NCBI RefSeq assembly: GCF_002233675.1
Contig: NZ_NMUQ01000001.1
Span: 1,439,212 to 1,503,211 of the forward strand
Direction: 5' to 3'
Length of the DNA: 64,000 bases
From: Paenibacillus herberti
GTDB taxonomy: Bacteria > Bacillota > Bacilli > Paenibacillales > Paenibacillaceae
Below are positions 25,533-37,357 of this stretch, piece after piece (position 1 is the stretch's first letter; each line of letters begins with the position of its first letter). Below the pieces are notes generated by a model that saw only the letters and a program-made list of their open reading frames with translations, had not been told where the DNA came from and ran no database searches. The position numbers and the translations under genes were made by a program.

Positions 25533-25695
25533 CTCAGGAAAGCTACAAAATATCGTTGAATAAGTACTATGTTTTGTTGTTTTGCTGAATGATATTAAAT
25601 TATCAATTCTTCTATACTATTCTAATAAAAAGAGAGAGGGTTCCGAATCGTTCATTCATTCGTGGAACCTACCTTCTTAATGACGAAAGAGGTAA

Positions 25696-28824
<3,129 letters not shown>

Positions 28825-28826
28825 AT

Positions 28827-28869
28827 AACAAAAGGCCTCGGCTAGCTCAAGCAGCCGAGGTTTTTTGTT
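28827..28869 (+). terminator. Rho-independent terminator of beta-galactosidase gene
   Basis: CCTCGGCT (28836-28843) pairs with AGCCGAGG (28853-28860), extended by flanking AACAAAA and TTTTTTGTT. Confidence 0.93.
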
Positions 28870-29218
28870 ATTTAAAAAGGGATACGATATTTGAAACCAT
28901 CTTACGAAGATATGGAACTCCATAGAGAGCGATCTCTTTTAGACTAGTTGCAGATTTAATGAAACCCCTTACATAAAATTTTTCTCTAGGAGATGACAGC
29001 AGCGAATTTCAAGAACTTCAGCAGCACATGCCTATGGAAAACTCCCTAGGTTACGCGATGTAGGTGTTGATCCTGGCTCGTGTACACCGGGTTTACATAA
29101 AACTAACTTGAAAAGGGTGTGAATAATAGGAAAAAAAGAAGATCTCACTTGCTGGACCTGAAATGGGTTGACGGCAACCGCCCCAAGCTGCGATAAACAA
29201 ATTTTCCTGCACTGCCTG
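28870..29218. other. Gene-free stretch before the GH59 relic
   Basis: No credible start with ribosome binding site and no recognisable domain on either strand. It separates the beta-galactosidase terminator from the first in-frame GH59-like codons and probably marks where the upstream part of that gene was lost. Confidence 0.5.
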
Positions 29219-30287
29219 AAAGGTACTTAACCGAATTGTTCACGTTTTCCCATTCCCGTACAGCGACAATTTCGATAACTCCAATGTTGGAAGTATGGCG
29301 AAGTATTTTGTCGATGCAGGGGGCGGTTTTGAGATTGCAACCGCAGGCGGTGGAAGAACCGGAAAAGTACTCCGACAAGTGGTTACGGATAAACCGATTC
29401 ACTGGGCTTATTCCGAAGTCAGGGATCCAATATCCGAAATCGGGGACATGGCATGGACGAATTATAAAGTCCAAGTTGATGCGCTCGCAGAGGAAGCGGG
29501 AAAAGTGTATGTAGGAGGCAGGATAGATAACACGGCGGAATATACTTCCGAGTATGAGCGTAAAGGGCACTGGCTCAGCTTGGATACTTCTGGGAATTGG
29601 GAGTTGCTCAGAAAAGATTCTAGCAGCAGAACTTCTTTGTCCAGTGGCACGGTCACTGGATTCGGCGTTAACACGTGGAAAACATTATCTTTGGAGTTTA
29701 GCGGGAACAATATCAAAGCATTCATAGGTGGCATTATGGTTGCAAATGTAACCGATTCCACTTATTTTAGCGGGAATACGACCATCGGAACGACAGACTG
29801 GGGAAGCAATAATTGGGTCCTTCGGCAGTTTGACAACTTCGCGGTTAGCGCAGTTAACGGCTCCCCACAAACGTCGATTACAATCGATAACGGCGAGCCG
29901 GGCTATAGCGAGAGTGGTTCCTGGTTAGGTAGCGGGCTCACAGGATATAACGGGTCGGCAACCCGATATTCATCCGGCACCGGCGCTTTTGCAACTTGGA
30001 CTCCAACGATTACAGAGGCAGGCAAGTACAGAGTTCTTGTCATGTATCCTGCCCATATATACAGTGACAAAACGGCTAAATATACCGTGAGTTTTCAGGA
30101 AGGGAACCAGGTATTCGCAATCAACCAGGAACAAAACGGTTCGTCCTGGGTAGAGCTGGGGGATGGGAGTGGATTCAACTTTGCAGTGGGCTCGTCCGCA
30201 TCTGTCAAATTGGAAGTCACTAAGCCGGGGAATACTGAAGAAGTGGTACGAGCAGATGCGGTTCAATTCATGCGTGTAACCCCTTAG
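29219..30287 (+). pseudogene. C-terminal relic of a GH59 galactosidase with golvesin-like domain
   Basis: Homology begins before any start codon: the frame opens after a TGA at 29216, and residues FPFPYSDNFDNSNVG precede the first ATG at 29295. From there MAKYFVDAGGGFEIA, VLRQVVTDKPIHWAYSEVRDPISEIGDMAWTNYKV and the following lectin-like sandwich match the part behind the TIM barrel of GH59 galactocerebrosidase-type enzymes. The last ~135 residues (SITIDNGEPGYSESGSW ... ADAVQFMRV) form a golvesin/CBM-like domain. The catalytic barrel and signal peptide are absent, so this is a truncated remnant. If expressed from 29295 it would be a non-secreted binding module. The GH59 call is by eye. Confidence 0.6.
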
Positions 30288-30345
30288 TTTTTCCGAGAGG
30301 CGGAAAGTCCATTTTTGCAGCTGTAATCTTCTGAATAGCTAATTA

Positions 30346-30392
30346 CCCAAGGAACAGAGCGGCAACAGGCTGCTTAACTCCTTGGTTTTTTT
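30346..30392 (+). terminator. Probable Rho-independent terminator
   Basis: CCAAGGA pairs with TCCTTGG (30379-30385), enclosing a loop with a weaker inner stem, and is followed by seven T residues. Confidence 0.7.
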
Positions 30393-30562
30393 GCATTGCC
30401 GCTTTATGAAAATTTCATTACTTACTTTTCTTAATACAAGAAGCAGGAATAAGAGATGCGATTGTTTTATAGACATGTAAGGTGCGCAGTCGAAGCCTAT
30501 CTGGATCGGCACTGCCTCAATATGAAATCGATACCAGATTAGTTGCAAGCTATGACCATTGG

Positions 30563-30576
30563 TGAAAGCGCAATCA
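30563..30576 (+). promoter_or_regulatory. Candidate cre (CcpA) site
   Basis: TGAAAGCGCAATCA fits the TGNAANCGNNNNCA form of catabolite-responsive elements, 39 bp before the solute-binding lipoprotein start. A single degenerate match, so only suggestive. Confidence 0.4.
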
Positions 30577-30614
30577 GCGTCTTCATAAATTAATTTGGGA
30601 AAAGGGGTAAAAGA

Positions 30615-32336
30615 ATGAGAAAAAAATGGGTGAGGCTGGTTGCAGTACCATTAGTGGTGGCCTCTCTGCTAGCTGGATGCTCCAACGCCGGCAACGAAAA
30701 GCCGGCCGCTAGCGGAGAACCGTCTGCGAAGCCGGCCGATAAACCGGCTACTTGGATTGCGGATCGGAAAATTAAGGGACTTATCTTTATGGATTCTGAT
30801 GATCAAACCTCCGAAATGAACCCGGAAATAGTTGCAAAAATTAAAGAGATGACTGGAATCGACTACGAAGTGGAAGTTATGAAAGCGAACAAAGCTATTG
30901 AAGGGCTTACCGCCGGGATCGCATCGGGCAACCTGCCAGACTTCATCGCCTTTTATCTGAACAACAGTGGCCGCCAGGAAATGCCTGTTTTGCTTAAAGC
31001 GGCACGCGAGGGCATGTTTACCGATTTGACACCGCTACTTAAAGATACAAAAGTGTACAGCAACTATTTATCGGACGGATTCCTGTCTAATGATACGAAG
31101 TATGGCGTTATGTTCCGTCCCGAATTTAACGGAGGATCGTACATCGTGCATATGGATGTTAACCGCGAAGGCGGTTATACAACCCGCAAATATGTCGGAG
31201 GTCCTTATATCCGCAAGGATATCGCAGAAGCTCTGAAAATCGATCCAAGCTCAATCAACACGTCGGAGCAACTGTACGAACTGGCGAAAAAAATCAAAGC
31301 CGGAAACTTTAAAGATACCACCGGTAATCCGGTCGTTCCGATCGGTCCTAGCTACTGGGGCGGTAAGGAAGTTGGCCAAATGTTCAGCGACTTGCAATGG
31401 GGAGATACCGATCAGTGGATCTATCAAGGCAAGGACGGCAAGATTCTGCATGAAGCCCAGACTCCTGTCGTAATGAAAAAAGTAGAGTTCATGCAAAAGT
31501 TGCTGAAAGAAAAGCTGATGCATCCCGAGTTTTACACGATAGATCAAGCCCGTGCTGAAGAAGGAGCTTTAAACCAGACGTGGGGCATTATCGGAGATAT
31601 GAACAACTATCTCGACTTTAATCAAGATCTGCACTACCTGCCACTCGGGCCGTTTAATGATGTCGAGGGCAATCCATATCAAATGCAAGTTGACTTCAAG
31701 AGCGGTTATGCCGCTTGGGCCGTCCCTTCCACGACGAAAAATCCGGAAGAGATCGTTAAATTCGCCGATTTCCTGGCGAGCCGCGAAGGCAAGCTGCTCT
31801 GGAAATACGGTATTGAAGGACGGGATTATACGCTGGATGAGAAGGGTAACCCACTCGTCAAACAAGAGGTGTTAGACCTAAAAGCTTCCAATGCCGCCGA
31901 GGCGAAAAAGCTCGGATTTGCTGGAGTCGGAAACTTCTGGGGCGGCTTGCTCGGCCAAACGGATAAAGCCGATATGGAAGACTTTGGCGAGATGGAATAC
32001 GGTGACAGGCTGAAGAAGGACAGCGAGCTTGGCCTAAAAGCTATCGAATATTGGAAGTGGGATGAAAAAAGAGCCAAGGCGACGGTAGTTGACGCCTATA
32101 CGCCCAAATCGTTCCTGAACGAGTTCACGACGGGAACGGATCTGACTGCAGCATTTACAAAATACAAGGATAGTCTGGTTAAAGCCTACTACAGCAACAG
32201 CGCAGCAGAGGCGCAAAAAATTATCGATAGTGCTTTGAAACAGATGCAGGCAGCCGGACTTGACGATTACCTCAAGCTGCTTGAGCAAAAGAACAGCGAT
32301 GAAAAAACGAAAATTAAGTTCAAACCATCTCGTTAA
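30615..32336 (+). CDS. Extracellular sugar-binding lipoprotein of an ABC importer
   Basis: 573 aa. Lipoprotein signal with lipobox LLAGC (Cys near residue 22) and an Ala/Pro/Lys linker, then a large type-1 solute-binding fold (INTSEQLYELAKKIKAGNFKD, LPLGPFNDVEGNPYQMQVDFKSGYAAWAVPSTTKNPEEIVKFADFLAS). The size and this tail are typical of Paenibacillus LplA/YtcQ-type oligosaccharide-binding proteins. Such genes normally sit beside two MalF/MalG-type permease genes; none is present here, so it is an orphan that must use permeases encoded elsewhere. Probably anchored on the outer face of the membrane; a possible cre site upstream suggests glucose repression. Confidence 0.88.
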   Translation: MRKKWVRLVAVPLVVASLLAGCSNAGNEKPAASGEPSAKPADKPATWIADRKIKGLIFMDSDDQTSEMNPEIVAKIKEMTGIDYEVEVMKANKAIEGLTAGIASGNLPDFIAFYLNNSGRQEMPVLLKAAREGMFTDLTPLLKDTKVYSNYLSDGFLSNDTKYGVMFRPEFNGGSYIVHMDVNREGGYTTRKYVGGPYIRKDIAEALKIDPSSINTSEQLYELAKKIKAGNFKDTTGNPVVPIGPSYWGGKEVGQMFSDLQWGDTDQWIYQGKDGKILHEAQTPVVMKKVEFMQKLLKEKLMHPEFYTIDQARAEEGALNQTWGIIGDMNNYLDFNQDLHYLPLGPFNDVEGNPYQMQVDFKSGYAAWAVPSTTKNPEEIVKFADFLASREGKLLWKYGIEGRDYTLDEKGNPLVKQEVLDLKASNAAEAKKLGFAGVGNFWGGLLGQTDKADMEDFGEMEYGDRLKKDSELGLKAIEYWKWDEKRAKATVVDAYTPKSFLNEFTTGTDLTAAFTKYKDSLVKAYYSNSAAEAQKIIDSALKQMQAAGLDDYLKLLEQKNSDEKTKIKFKPSR

Positions 32337-32376
32337 CAAACAAAAAAACAGATTTACCCAAAGGAGCCGTGTCTGC

Positions 32377-34248
32377 ATGCGTAAAAAGCAAGGGTGGATA
32401 TTAGGTTTAACGCTGTTAATGTTGTCTGCAAGTGTGACGGTTATCCCTCCTACTCCGGCAAGCGCAGACTTCAATTCCTCTACAAACAGAAATTGGATGG
32501 AACAGGTAAACCAAATAAATCCAAACTTTGCTAACACCAAGCTCCGCGATGTCATTCTTCCCGGGTCGCATGATTCCGGCACCGGTGTTTTTGACGACCC
32601 TGGCTTCGACAATGCATTGTCACCCGATTTGATCAACACGACACAAATATATCAATATGTTATTCCTACGGATGTTGCCAAAGCACAAGGCAGAACTCAA
32701 GACTTTAATGTCGCGGAGCAGTTGAATGCTGGCATCCGATATATCGATCTGCGGCCTGGTCCGAACCAATGGTTCGACGGCCTTACTTTCCGTAACCAGG
32801 AGACAACGCTCCGTACGATGCACGGCCTTTATGGCGAAGGCATGGAAGAGATTTTGGCATCCACCAAAAGCTTCCTCGATGCCAACCCGAAAGAAATTGT
32901 CATTCTTGATTTTCAGCTTTTTCATGTCATGAGCGACGTCAGCTACACACATCTGAAAAACCGGCTCATGTACTATCTTGGCGATATGCTGCTGCCGCAA
33001 TCCTATGGTGTGGACACCACGCTGGGTCAGATGTGGGCAGAGAATAAGCGGGTTCTCATTTATTACGGTTCTCATAATTACTGGTCGGGAGCAACAACAA
33101 AAGCGTCAGGACCGGTTCCAAGTCAATTTAAAAACGAGCCGTATATTTGGAATCGAAGCCTCGATATGCGTTCCGTCTGGATGAACCGGGACAACGCGGG
33201 GAGCTTGAGGGGCGACATTGAAGCAGAAGTAAATGTGGCCGCACAGCATCCTGATAAACTGCACATTCTGCAAAATATGGTCACTCCGGCAATCGGCACT
33301 TCCGTCGCCAGCGTAGCTGCTTCTGCCAATGCCATTGTCATGAACGGTCTGCAAAGCGATTGGCCGAGCAAGGGTGTTAATGTCATCCAGACGGACTTTT
33401 TCAATTATACCGATATTGTAAACGTCATTAAACGGCTTAACATGAAGGAAAAGGATGCAAGCGGCACTGAGTACGGTGTCTATGTGTACGAACATCCAAA
33501 CTACCAAGGTAAAGTAAACCGTCTGCTTGGAGATGTCGATAACCTGACTGATTTTGTTCTAGGCAACGACACAGCAAGCTCGATTAAAATCGTCGGGCCT
33601 TATAAAGTGGAGCTGTTTACGAACTCCGGGTTTACGGGAACAAAAACGCTTCTTACATCCAGCATTGCTGATCTGAGCACGCTCGGTCAAGACAACACCG
33701 CAACATCGGCACGGGTTGACAGAGCAGGTCAGGATGACGGCGTGTATGTGTATGAGCATGATAATTTTACTGGTAAAAGAGTTCGCTTAACCGGCGATGA
33801 GCCTAGAATGAGCTTAACGAATGTCGGCAACGATTCGGCCTCGTCCATTCAAATCGTCGGTAACTACCGGGTTGAGGTGTACGACGATGTCAATTATCAA
33901 GGCAATTCCTATCAATACAATGTCAATGGTTCTGCCAGCCTCGGAGGATGGGGCGATCGAATCAGCTCCATTAAAGTCATCCCAACCACAAATGAAAACG
34001 GGGTGTTCGTGTATCAGCACTCCAATTATGAGGGGAAGTTTATGCGCCTGACTTCCGATGTGTCCGATATGGGAGGATCAATACTTGGGAATGATCAGGT
34101 TTCTTCAGTCAGAACTGTCGGACCTTACAAAGCGGTCGTTTATGAAAACGAGAACTATCAAGGGAATTCTATTACTTATACTTCCAGCAATCCAAGCTTA
34201 GGGGGGTGGAATGACAAGGCCAGCTCAATCAAGGTTCTGCCGACTTAA
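32377..34248 (+). CDS. Secreted PI-PLC-like phosphodiesterase with six beta/gamma-crystallin motifs
   Basis: 623 aa from ATG 32377, which has AAGGAG 10 nt upstream. Signal peptide of about 33 residues ending SASAD. Residues 45-330 are a phosphatidylinositol-specific phospholipase C X-type domain: the first catalytic His is in VILPGSHDSGTG, the RYIDLRPG strand follows, and the second His is in RTMHGLYGEG. Residues 370-623 hold six Greek-key motifs of beta/gamma-crystallin type (GVYVYEHPNYQGK, YKVELFTNSGFTG, GVYVYEHDNFTGK, YRVEVYDDVNYQG, GVFVYQHSNYEGK, YKAVVYENENYQG), making three double-motif, probably calcium-binding, domains. Likely cleaves phosphatidylinositol or GPI-type lipids outside the cell. 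It sits 40 bp behind the sugar-binding lipoprotein gene and may be cotranscribed. Confidence 0.85.
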   Translation: MRKKQGWILGLTLLMLSASVTVIPPTPASADFNSSTNRNWMEQVNQINPNFANTKLRDVILPGSHDSGTGVFDDPGFDNALSPDLINTTQIYQYVIPTDVAKAQGRTQDFNVAEQLNAGIRYIDLRPGPNQWFDGLTFRNQETTLRTMHGLYGEGMEEILASTKSFLDANPKEIVILDFQLFHVMSDVSYTHLKNRLMYYLGDMLLPQSYGVDTTLGQMWAENKRVLIYYGSHNYWSGATTKASGPVPSQFKNEPYIWNRSLDMRSVWMNRDNAGSLRGDIEAEVNVAAQHPDKLHILQNMVTPAIGTSVASVAASANAIVMNGLQSDWPSKGVNVIQTDFFNYTDIVNVIKRLNMKEKDASGTEYGVYVYEHPNYQGKVNRLLGDVDNLTDFVLGNDTASSIKIVGPYKVELFTNSGFTGTKTLLTSSIADLSTLGQDNTATSARVDRAGQDDGVYVYEHDNFTGKRVRLTGDEPRMSLTNVGNDSASSIQIVGNYRVEVYDDVNYQGNSYQYNVNGSASLGGWGDRISSIKVIPTTNENGVFVYQHSNYEGKFMRLTSDVSDMGGSILGNDQVSSVRTVGPYKAVVYENENYQGNSITYTSSNPSLGGWNDKASSIKVLPT

Positions 34249-34277
34249 ACAGGATTTATCATGTCTATTTACAGTGG

Positions 34278-34316
34278 AGACCTGGGGCGGGGGCTAAGCG
34301 CTGCCAGGTCTTTTTG
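34278..34316 (+). terminator. Rho-independent terminator
   Basis: AGACCTGG and CCAGGTCT around a G-rich loop, then TTTT. It ends the lipoprotein/PI-PLC unit. Confidence 0.88.
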
Positions 34317-34338
34317 GGCTTTCATCTAGATCGTGAAA

Positions 34339-35514
34339 CTAATTCGATACGCCAACAGGATAATACTTCATTGCATGCGACGTATTAAAAAGCACCACCG
34401 TCGCTGCAGAGTCGACATCGGTTGTATGCTGCAATTTCAACCAGCCTGCAAGCGTGGCGGCACCTTCCGGTGAGGAAGAGATACCCTGCTTGCCCAAGGT
34501 TAGCTGTGCTGATTTTATTTCGTCCTTGCTGACGGAAATCGCAGTTCCTCTCGATTCTTTCAGTATAGAAACGACAAGATCCAGATTCGGAGGCAAAGGA
34601 ACTCGTAAACCCGTCGGGCTTACCGAATGGTCGATCTCGCATTTGATAGCTTTTGACGCGCCTGCAGCATCCGCCATGGCATCAACAAGCGGTTGGCAGC
34701 CTTCCTCTTGAACGCTAATAAAACGAGGCAATTCTCCCTCTACCATGCCAAGCGCGATCAATTCGTGAAAGGCTTTCCACATTCCAATAATTCCGGAGCC
34801 GCCTCCGGTCGGATAGACGATGATATCTGGCAACCGCCAGCCAAGCTGCTCGGCGAGTTCTATGCCCATCGTTTTTTTGCCTTCAACACGGCCTGTCTCG
34901 CGTAACGTTCCAACATTGAACCAGCCTTGCTCCGTTTTCCGATCTTCAATCACTTTTCCCGCATCGTGAATCATGCCGTCCACAAGCGTGGCATGCGCGC
35001 CATATAGCTTGCATTCTTCCACGATCAACGGCGGGCAGTCGCTTGGTAAGAAAACATGCGCTTCAATACCCGCACGAGCGGCGTAAGCCGCTAACGCGGA
35101 GGCAGCGTTGCCATTCGATGGAACGGCAACTTTGGTGATGCCTCTCTCGGCTAAGAGAGAGACGGATACCGAAAACCCTCTCGCTTTGAAGCTGCCGGTC
35201 GGATTTTGTTCCTCCCTTTTAATCCAGATTTGTTTCTTGTCTGGTGTCGATCCCAACCCTTGCAGACGAATCAGAGGCGTTCCTCCTTCGCCGAGCGATA
35301 CAGCTGAATCTAAATGCCTGACTGGCAGTAATTCGTGATATCGCCAGAGCGATGAGAGCTTGCGCTGGGACAGACTGTTCCTAGTAAACGTCGAACGGAC
35401 CTTTTCCAAGTCATAGTCTACGAGCAGCGTTCCCCCGCATTGAGCGCATCGGCCTTCTAATTGAAATTCCGATTGTCGCGAACATTTTACACATCTTAAC
35501 CAACACTTGTTCAT
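34339..35514 (-). CDS. thrC: Threonine synthase (PLP-dependent)
   Basis: 391 aa, fold-type II PLP enzyme. An N-terminal zinc ribbon (CVKCSRQSEF ... CAQCGG) precedes LGEGGTPLIRL, the PLP-lysine motif NPTGSFKARGFSVSV, the phosphate-binding PSNGNAASALAAYAARAG and YPTGGGSGIIGMWKAF. This is the layout of threonine synthase, which converts O-phosphohomoserine to threonine. ATG 35514 (MNKCWLRC) follows AAGGAG; the longer start at 35568 lacks one. It is alone, without hom or thrB, so it may be a secondary copy or act on a related substrate. Confidence 0.82.
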   Translation of the reverse strand: MNKCWLRCVKCSRQSEFQLEGRCAQCGGTLLVDYDLEKVRSTFTRNSLSQRKLSSLWRYHELLPVRHLDSAVSLGEGGTPLIRLQGLGSTPDKKQIWIKREEQNPTGSFKARGFSVSVSLLAERGITKVAVPSNGNAASALAAYAARAGIEAHVFLPSDCPPLIVEECKLYGAHATLVDGMIHDAGKVIEDRKTEQGWFNVGTLRETGRVEGKKTMGIELAEQLGWRLPDIIVYPTGGGSGIIGMWKAFHELIALGMVEGELPRFISVQEEGCQPLVDAMADAAGASKAIKCEIDHSVSPTGLRVPLPPNLDLVVSILKESRGTAISVSKDEIKSAQLTLGKQGISSSPEGAATLAGWLKLQHTTDVDSAATVVLFNTSHAMKYYPVGVSN

Positions 35515-35688
35515 TTTTATCTCCTTGTTGAGCATGGTAGATTCTTCTATCACAAATGTCCCTACCATAAGCTACGCCAAACGGGAGAGAATGCAACTGC
35601 AGATGCCTAGTTCAGACATAAAGCCCAAACCTAATTAACGAAAACCCATATAATGATTGGATGTTATTTTGAAGGAGGCGCACTTCAC

Positions 35689-36099
35689 ATGCTTCGCAAC
35701 ATGTGCAAAGGCAAAATTCATCGAGCTACCGTCACCGAGGCAAGATTGGACTACGTCGGCAGCATCACACTCGACTCGCTGCTAATGAAAGCAGCGAATA
35801 TTGAGCCGCAGGAAATCGTCCAAATCACGAGTCTGCGCAATGCTACGCGTTGGATCACCTACGCCATTGCTGCCCCCGAAGGCTCCGGCAAGGTCTGTTT
35901 GAACGGCCCACCTGCCCTATTATTCGAACCTGGAGATCTGATTATCGTGCTCAGTATGGGACTGTTCAACGAAGAGGAGCTTATCCATTTGCGTCCTCAG
36001 GTGGTCTATGTAGACGGAACCAATCGGATCGAGAACGTTGAAGAGCTGGATCTGACGATTCAGCGCCAGGACCGGAATCTCGAGCATCACTCAGAGTAA
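35689..36099 (+). CDS. panD: Aspartate 1-decarboxylase
   Basis: 136 aa, pyruvoyl-dependent enzyme making beta-alanine from aspartate for pantothenate and CoA synthesis. The proenzyme self-cleaves between Gly24 and Ser25 in DYVGSITLD, with Ser25 becoming the pyruvoyl group. Also visible: Lys9 (KGKIHRATVT) and NATRWITYAIAAPEGSGKVCLNGPPALLFEPGD. ATG 35689 follows GAAGGAGG. The usual partners panB and panC are not adjacent. It is followed after 25 bp by a YheC/YheD-like gene on the same strand. Confidence 0.95.
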   Translation: MLRNMCKGKIHRATVTEARLDYVGSITLDSLLMKAANIEPQEIVQITSLRNATRWITYAIAAPEGSGKVCLNGPPALLFEPGDLIIVLSMGLFNEEELIHLRPQVVYVDGTNRIENVEELDLTIQRQDRNLEHHSE

Positions 36100-36124
36100 C
36101 CTTGCGGGAGAAAGGCAGGCGCAC

Positions 36125-36862
36125 ATGGGAAAATGGCAGCTTCACCGATTTTTTTCCGGAGACGACGTTATTCGTCGTCATATGCCCCCGACAGTCGAGT
36201 ATAACAGCGCGTCGCTTAAACGCTTTCTAAAGAATTATAAGGCTGTCTATATTAAACCGAATGACGAGCATCAAGGGATAGGAATCATAAAGGCTTGGAA
36301 GACAGAGCAGGGGACGTACACGTATGTCAAAGTCCGGGGCAAACCTGCCGCCGTTCTACCGACCACGGATGCTTTGCACCAGAAGTTGGGAATCCAGAGC
36401 AAACCAAGATTCGTTGTTCAGAAAGCCATTCCACTCGCGCGTACGAAAGGGAGACCGTTTGACATTCGAGTCATGATGATGCGCCATCACGGCAAATGGA
36501 CTTATGTCGGGATGCTGGCCAAAGTCGCGGGACAAAATAGCATCATCACAAACGTCAGGCGCGGAGGGGGTTATGTGGAGACGGTTTCTGCTGCGCTGAG
36601 CAGCGCCGGGCAGCAGGGCATCGCCAAAAAAGAGGCACAGCTACGGGAGCTTAGCTACCGAATTTGCCAACGCGCCGACCGTTATAAATATTCAAGGCAG
36701 ATTGGAATTGATTTTGGCATAGATAAAAAAGGGAATATTTGGATTATTGAGGTGAATTTAGATTATCCGTCGCATGCGTTATTCGCCAAACTTCGCGACC
36801 GTAAGACGTATCATAAAATCAAGCAGATCGCTGCAACCTATAAAGATGGATGGAAAGGATAA
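36125..36862 (+). CDS. YheC/YheD-like ATP-grasp protein
   Basis: 245 aa. It starts MGKWQLHRFFSGDDVIRRHMPPT, then VYIKPNDEHQGIGIIKAW, QKAIPLARTKGRPFDIRVMMMRHHGKWTYVGMLAKVA, and near the end IGIDFGIDKKGNIWIIEVNLDYPSHALFAKL: the lysine, glycine loop and Glu/Asn metal ligands of an ATP-grasp fold. YheC and YheD are spore-coat-associated proteins in Bacillus; this is a short member without their N-terminal extension. Probably forms an amide or peptide-like bond with ATP, substrate unknown. GGGAGAAAGG precedes ATG 36125. Confidence 0.8.
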   Translation: MGKWQLHRFFSGDDVIRRHMPPTVEYNSASLKRFLKNYKAVYIKPNDEHQGIGIIKAWKTEQGTYTYVKVRGKPAAVLPTTDALHQKLGIQSKPRFVVQKAIPLARTKGRPFDIRVMMMRHHGKWTYVGMLAKVAGQNSIITNVRRGGGYVETVSAALSSAGQQGIAKKEAQLRELSYRICQRADRYKYSRQIGIDFGIDKKGNIWIIEVNLDYPSHALFAKLRDRKTYHKIKQIAATYKDGWKG

Positions 36863-36893
36863 GCTTAGAGATTGGAACGACAACGCGACTAAC

Positions 36894-36928
36894 GACCTGA
36901 GGAGATGGGTGCCGACAGGTCTTTTTTA
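36894..36928 (+). terminator. Rho-independent terminator
   Basis: GACCTG (36894-36899) pairs with CAGGTC (36916-36921) and is followed by six T residues. Confidence 0.85.
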
Positions 36929-36944
36929 GTTACTGTTGAATATT

Positions 36945-36980
36945 ATGTCACGCTGTGATATAGTCACGACGTGATATATA
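36945..36980 (+). promoter_or_regulatory. Tandem palindromic operators before padR-like gene
   Basis: TCACGCTGTGA (36948-36958) and TCACGACGTGA (36964-36974) are two near-identical dyads, 16 bp centre to centre, each followed by TATA. They lie just before the PadR coding region and are a likely autoregulatory site. Confidence 0.6.
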
Positions 36981-36994
36981 GAGATAGGACATAG

Positions 36995-37357
36995 TTGATT
37001 GATACAAAGACAAGTGAGGTGGATATACTGGACATTGAAAAAGTGATGAAAAAGTATATACCCATGTCAGAAACGGCATTTTATATCCTCCTTTCCTTAG
37101 CTGAACCGCGTCACGGATATGGAATTGTTAAACACGTGAAGGAAATATCCAATTCACGGATTCGATTAGGTTCAGGCACTGTATACGGAACTTTAACAAA
37201 AATGCAGAAAGACGGGATTATAACCGTATTTGCCGACGAGGAAAGAAAAACGGTATACGGAGTGACAGAAATTGGACAAAAATTAATTACTGCTGAGATC
37301 GATAGACTTAAAGAGCTGTACCAGAATGCACTGAAGTACGGGGAGGGGTTTTTATGA
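36995..37357 (+). CDS. PadR-family transcriptional regulator
   Basis: About 120 aa from TTG 36995. Winged helix with YIPMSETAFYILLSLAEPRHGYGIVKHVKEISNSRIRLGSGTVYGTLTKMQKDGII, then EERKTVYGVTEIGQKLITAEIDRL, the classic PadR domain; the C-terminal dimerisation helix is short. The start is unclear: the domain proper begins at the ATG at 37046 and no perfect ribosome binding site marks either position. The stop overlaps the next start (ATGA), so it forms an operon with the DUF2812 gene, the usual pairing of a PadR repressor with the membrane protein it controls. Two dyads upstream are likely its operator. Confidence 0.88.
   Translation: MIDTKTSEVDILDIEKVMKKYIPMSETAFYILLSLAEPRHGYGIVKHVKEISNSRIRLGSGTVYGTLTKMQKDGIITVFADEERKTVYGVTEIGQKLITAEIDRLKELYQNALKYGEGFL

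Larger units (their letters stand above)
30288..30614. other. Intergenic region with terminator and candidate cre site
   Basis: No gene was seen. It holds the terminator-like hairpin near 30346-30392, a possible CcpA site at 30563-30576 and the ribosome binding site (AAAAGGGG) of the lipoprotein gene. Confidence 0.5.

Noticed and set aside
32620-33507. Minus-strand frames opposite the PI-PLC gene
   Set aside because: Shadows of the beta-strand-rich coding sequence; nothing conserved in them.
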